In this document: positions 61,268-64,000 of the stretch, piece after piece
Position numbering within the stretch: position 1 is the first letter of the stretch
Layout: each line of letters starts with the position of its first letter
NCBI GenBank assembly: GCA_021463845.1
Contig: JAJTXV010000001.1
Location: 728,249 to 792,248, forward strand
Source of the DNA: Anaerolineales bacterium
GTDB taxonomy: Bacteria > Chloroflexota > Anaerolineae > Anaerolineales > UBA11579
Reading direction: 5' to 3'
Length of the DNA: 64,000 nt
Program-made: the position numbers and the translations under genes
The notes under the pieces: model-generated
Databases searched by the model: none
What the model was told of the DNA's origin: nothing
The model's input: the letters and a program-made list of their open reading frames with translations, nothing else

Positions 61268-62639
61268 GTTTGCTCTCCTTCTCCTGCAAAGCCGCGAATA
61301 CATCCGCGCTGAGTTGAATACCGTCGCCGGCGCTCATCACCACCAGCACGTCGCCCGCGGTCAACTCAGCCAACAGGGCTTGCTGGGCCTGCGCAAACGT
61401 GGGAGTGAACGCGGCATTGGGTAGTTGTGCTACGAGCGGCTCCAGCGAGAAATCCGCCGGGCGCTGCTCACGAGCGGCATAGGTGTCGAGCACCAGGACG
61501 CGGTCTGCCTCCACAAAGGCGCTGGCGTAGTCCGCCGCCAGGGTCTGCGTGCGGCTGTAGGTGTGCGGCTGCCACACGGCCACCACGCGGCGGCCGGCGT
61601 AGCGGGCGCGGGCGGCGGCCAGCGTGGTGCGGATCTCGCTGGGATGGTGGGCGTAATCGTCTACGACGGTGACACCGGCCACATCCCCGCGCACCTCGAA
61701 GCGGCGGCTGGTGCCGCGAAAATCGGCCAGGGCCAGGGCGGCCTCGCCCATGTTCAGGCCCAGCTTGTGGGCCACGGCCAGCGCACCGAGGGCGTTGAGG
61801 GCGTTGTGCAAGCCGGGGACTTGCAGCTGCACGCGGGCCAGCTCTTCTTCACCATAGTGAGCGGTGAAGCTGTAGCCCGCCTCATCTGTGGAAATGATCT
61901 GCATGCGATAGTTAGCACCTTCGTGGCTATGCGCATAGCTGCTGATTTTATGTCCGTTTTGTGCTGCATAAGCCAGCAAGGCGGCCGCGCCTGCATCGTC
62001 GGCGCAGGCGATCAGCTCGCCGTCCGGCTGCAGGCGGTCGACAAAGCGCTCAAAGGCGGCCTGGAAATCAGCCGGGGTAGCGAACATGTCCGGATGGTCG
62101 TGCTCGACGTTGGTGACCAGCGCATAACGCGGGCGCAGGCCGAGGAACATGTAGTCGTACTCATCGGCCTCGATCACAAACAGGCGCCCGCCGCCCGCGG
62201 CGGCATTGGCGCCCAGGTTGGCGGCCAGGCTGCCGATGATGTAGCCGGGCCGCTGGTTGAGAGCGCTGAGGAGCCAGGCCAGCATGGCGGTGGTGGTGGT
62301 CTTGCCGTGCGAGCCGGCCACACCAATCACCTGCTGGTCAGCCAGCAGCTGCTCGAGGAACTCGGCGCGCTTGTAGACTGGCAGCCCCTTGGCGCGGGCG
62401 GCCTGCACTTCGACGTTGTCCTCCCCCACTGCGGAGGAGCGCACGACGCGCGTAGCGCCGTTGATGTTGGCGGCGGCGTGGCCAATGCTGACCTTGACGC
62501 CAGCCTGGCTCAACAGCTCGGACAGCGGCGAAGCCTCGCGGTCGGAGCCGCTGATGTGCTCGCCGCGCTCGAGCAGAACGCGAGCGATGGCGGACAAGCC
62601 AGTGCCGCCAATGCCGATGAAATGCGTGCTCTGGCTCAT
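61260..62639 (-). CDS. murC: UDP-N-acetylmuramate--L-alanine ligase
   Basis: 459 aa from the ATG at 62639, overlapping the upstream gene's stop (ATGA). Motifs: FIGIGGTGLSAIARVLLERG (about 6-25), the ATP loop VAGSHGKTTTTAMLAWLL (about 107-124), EADEYDYMFLGLRP, TNVEHDHPDMF, and VVDDYAHHPSEIRTTLAAARAR. It adds L-Ala to UDP-MurNAc in peptidoglycan synthesis. A farther upstream in-frame start at 62708 would overlap the membrane protein gene. Confidence 0.97.
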   Translation of the reverse strand: MSQSTHFIGIGGTGLSAIARVLLERGEHISGSDREASPLSELLSQAGVKVSIGHAAANINGATRVVRSSAVGEDNVEVQAARAKGLPVYKRAEFLEQLLADQQVIGVAGSHGKTTTTAMLAWLLSALNQRPGYIIGSLAANLGANAAAGGGRLFVIEADEYDYMFLGLRPRYALVTNVEHDHPDMFATPADFQAAFERFVDRLQPDGELIACADDAGAAALLAYAAQNGHKISSYAHSHEGANYRMQIISTDEAGYSFTAHYGEEELARVQLQVPGLHNALNALGALAVAHKLGLNMGEAALALADFRGTSRRFEVRGDVAGVTVVDDYAHHPSEIRTTLAAARARYAGRRVVAVWQPHTYSRTQTLAADYASAFVEADRVLVLDTYAAREQRPADFSLEPLVAQLPNAAFTPTFAQAQQALLAELTAGDVLVVMSAGDGIQLSADVFAALQEKESKHA

Positions 62640-63133
62640 ACGAACACCAACAGAATCAACAAGATGCCGATCAGCACAGCCACATAGGCCCACTGCCCCA
62701 CCAGCCAAACCGGAATGCTGTACTCAAGCCACTGCGCCAACTCCGCGCCGGCAGGGGTCATGAACGAAAATGGATAGTTGTACTTGTCCAAATAGAAAAG
62801 CAAAGTTGTCACCAGGAAGTAACCATTGGCCGCGCCCAGCACCAGGCCAAAAATCTTGTTGCGCCAATGGCTTTTGATCAGCGCATCTGATATCTGCTGG
62901 ATGCGCTGGCCCTGATAGCCAATCACGGCACAAAAGGCGACAATGCCGCCGCGCACCAGGAACTGCCGGTCATCGGCTCCCGCAAATGGAAAGTATTGCT
63001 CGATCACCACGATGGCGAACACCGCCGCCACAATTGAGATGGTGACCAATACTTCTTTCTTGACGCCGCGCGTGCCGCCAACAATGGCGAACATTACGAC
63101 AAGCATCCACAGCAGTGCATTGAACGAGATCAC
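62636..63133 (-). CDS. CvpA-like membrane protein in the mur cluster
   Basis: 165 aa with four hydrophobic helices (about 4-20, 28-44, 59-73, 95-117 and a long C-terminal one 140-163). The start (LLWMLVVMFAIVGGTRGVKKEV) resembles CvpA-family proteins. Both ends overlap neighbours by ATGA (murG stop and murC start), so it is a fixed member of the operon. Function unknown; assistance to murein precursor handling is speculation. Confidence 0.7.
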   Translation of the reverse strand: MISFNALLWMLVVMFAIVGGTRGVKKEVLVTISIVAAVFAIVVIEQYFPFAGADDRQFLVRGGIVAFCAVIGYQGQRIQQISDALIKSHWRNKIFGLVLGAANGYFLVTTLLFYLDKYNYPFSFMTPAGAELAQWLEYSIPVWLVGQWAYVAVLIGILLILLVFV

Positions 63134-63999
63134 GCCTGCGCCTCCTGTGCGCCAAGCTGGCGCAGCAGGCCCGCCAGGCGAGCGGCGGCATCCGGCGCGG
63201 CCAAAGCGGCCATGGCGTTGCGCATGGCCTGCAGGCGGGGCGCGTCGGCCAGCAGGCCGCGCACCGTGGCGGCCAGCTGGTTGGGCATGTCTTCGTCAGC
63301 CAGCACGACGGCCGCGCCGCGCTGCGCCAGCAGGGCGGCATTGTCGTGCTGGATATGCTGCGTGAACGGGATCGGCACGAGCACGGCGGGCAGCTGGAAC
63401 AGGGGCAGCTCACCAAAAGTGGAGGCGCCGGCGCGGCACACGGCCAGGTCCGCCGCGGCGAAGGCGGCGCCCATGTCCTCATGCAAATATGGGAATGCGC
63501 GGTAGCGGGCCGCCTGGGCCGGCGCAAGCTGCGCTTGGGCATCGTTGACTTCGTCCCAGTTGGCCTGCCCGCTGATATGAATCACTTGCATATCTTGCAA
63601 TAAGTCCGGCAATGCCGCCACTGCAGCGCGGTTAATGTTTTGTGCACCCTTGCTGCCGCCAAAGATCAGCAGCACCGGCACATCCGCACTGAAGCCAAAG
63701 TGGCGCAGCGCTTCGGCGCGGCGGGCAGGCTGCGCCCAGGCAGCCAGCTGGCTGCGCACCGGGTAGCCGGTGACCTCGACCCGCTGCGCGCCGAAGTATT
63801 GGCTGACCTCGGCGGCGACGGTGGCGATCACATCCGCGAAGCGGGCGATGAAGCGCAGCGTGAAACCCGGGCGCGCGTCCGGAACGAAGGCGAGCGTAGG
63901 CACGCGGCTGCCGGCGATGGCAATGGGCGCGGCGACGAAGCCGCCGGTAAAGAACAGCACATCAGGCTTAAAGCGCGCCAGGATGCGGCGGGCGGCCAG
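63130..63999 (-). CDS. murG: MurG glycosyltransferase (5' part cut by window edge)
   Basis: The frame runs to the window end without a start, so the N-terminal part is missing. Visible residues include ARFKPDVLFFTGGFVAAPIAIAG, then LLIFGGSKGAQNINRAAVAALPDLL, HEDMGAAFAAADLAVCRAGASTFGEL and LPAVLVPIPFTQHIQHDNA, the GT28 signatures that bind UDP-GlcNAc. MurG adds GlcNAc to lipid I. Its stop overlaps the start of the CvpA-like gene. Confidence 0.95.
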   Translation of the reverse strand: MAARRILARFKPDVLFFTGGFVAAPIAIAGSRVPTLAFVPDARPGFTLRFIARFADVIATVAAEVSQYFGAQRVEVTGYPVRSQLAAWAQPARRAEALRHFGFSADVPVLLIFGGSKGAQNINRAAVAALPDLLQDMQVIHISGQANWDEVNDAQAQLAPAQAARYRAFPYLHEDMGAAFAAADLAVCRAGASTFGELPLFQLPAVLVPIPFTQHIQHDNAALLAQRGAAVVLADEDMPNQLAATVRGLLADAPRLQAMRNAMAALAAPDAAARLAGLLRQLGAQEAQA

Positions 64000-64000
64000 C

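Overview
The window looks like a chromosomal segment of a high-GC bacterium of the phylum Chloroflexota, most likely an Anaerolineae-type organism. This is inferred from gene content, not from a marker gene. The clues are many lipoproteins with a lipobox followed by a Thr/Pro-rich linker, a B12-dependent ribonucleotide reductase with NrdR, an aapJQMP amino acid transporter, a SufR-controlled suf cluster, a GlyA-GcvT fusion protein, a T-box in front of valS, and a murG-murC-murB-ddl-ftsQ-ftsA-ftsZ cluster. Intergenic regions are packed with short palindromic repeats. Nothing looks like a phage or a plasmid.

Layout. 1-8.7 kb: an AAA ATPase tail, a GtrA/UDP-glucuronate decarboxylase pair, a G5-domain lipoprotein divergent from scpB, then the aapJQMP operon. 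8.7-12.2 kb: repeats, a radical SAM-HhH protein, a SRAP protein lacking the usual Cys2, and a DinB-fold protein. 12.2-15.2 kb: valS with its T-box. 15.3-21.9 kb: a metallo-beta-lactamase-fold protein, a JAMM protein and a membrane protein, then dienelactone hydrolase, yraN, miaA, an acyl-CoA synthetase and a frameshifted HAD phosphatase. 22.4-28.8 kb: the suf operon (sufC, sufB, sufD, an unknown gene, sufS, sufU, a Rieske protein). 29.3-32.5 kb: AraC regulator with LysE exporter, a DinB-like protein, sufR and a sufT-like gene. 32.5-38.9 kb: an esterase, tRNA-Pro, lipoproteins, small proteins, an FAH hydrolase, an RpiR regulator and tRNA-Val. 39-42.5 kb: the GlyA-GcvT fusion, then a guanidine-III riboswitch with a Gdx/SugE exporter. 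42.6-50.7 kb: a GT-C-like membrane protein, an M1 peptidase, a deoxynucleoside kinase, lipoproteins and a toroid-fold protein. 50.7-52.2 kb: a small GIY-YIG gene enclosed by repeats, and an AT-rich membrane gene. 52.2-55.4 kb: nrdR-nrdJ with two NrdR boxes. 55.6-64 kb: the mur-fts cluster, read leftward, with murG running off the window edge.

Most notable. (1) An interspersed hairpin family occurs with three matched stem types (ATTGC/GCAAT, ATTCC/GGAAT, ATCCC/GGGAT) around one conserved loop, so the arms co-vary between copies. A GIY-YIG nuclease gene lies inside a unit bounded by inverted copies of one type, and a decayed second copy of that gene's tail lies next to it. I propose a nuclease-linked mobile repeat system analogous to REP/RAYT. 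(2) The sufC and sufR promoters share an identical 25-nt element abutting TTGAC -35 boxes, a likely SufR operator. (3) SufD carries a histone H1-like Lys/Ala-rich N-terminal tail, and an unknown protein in the same operon carries a similar C-terminal tail. (4) Several genes have a -10 box only 6-10 nt from the start codon, which suggests leaderless transcripts.
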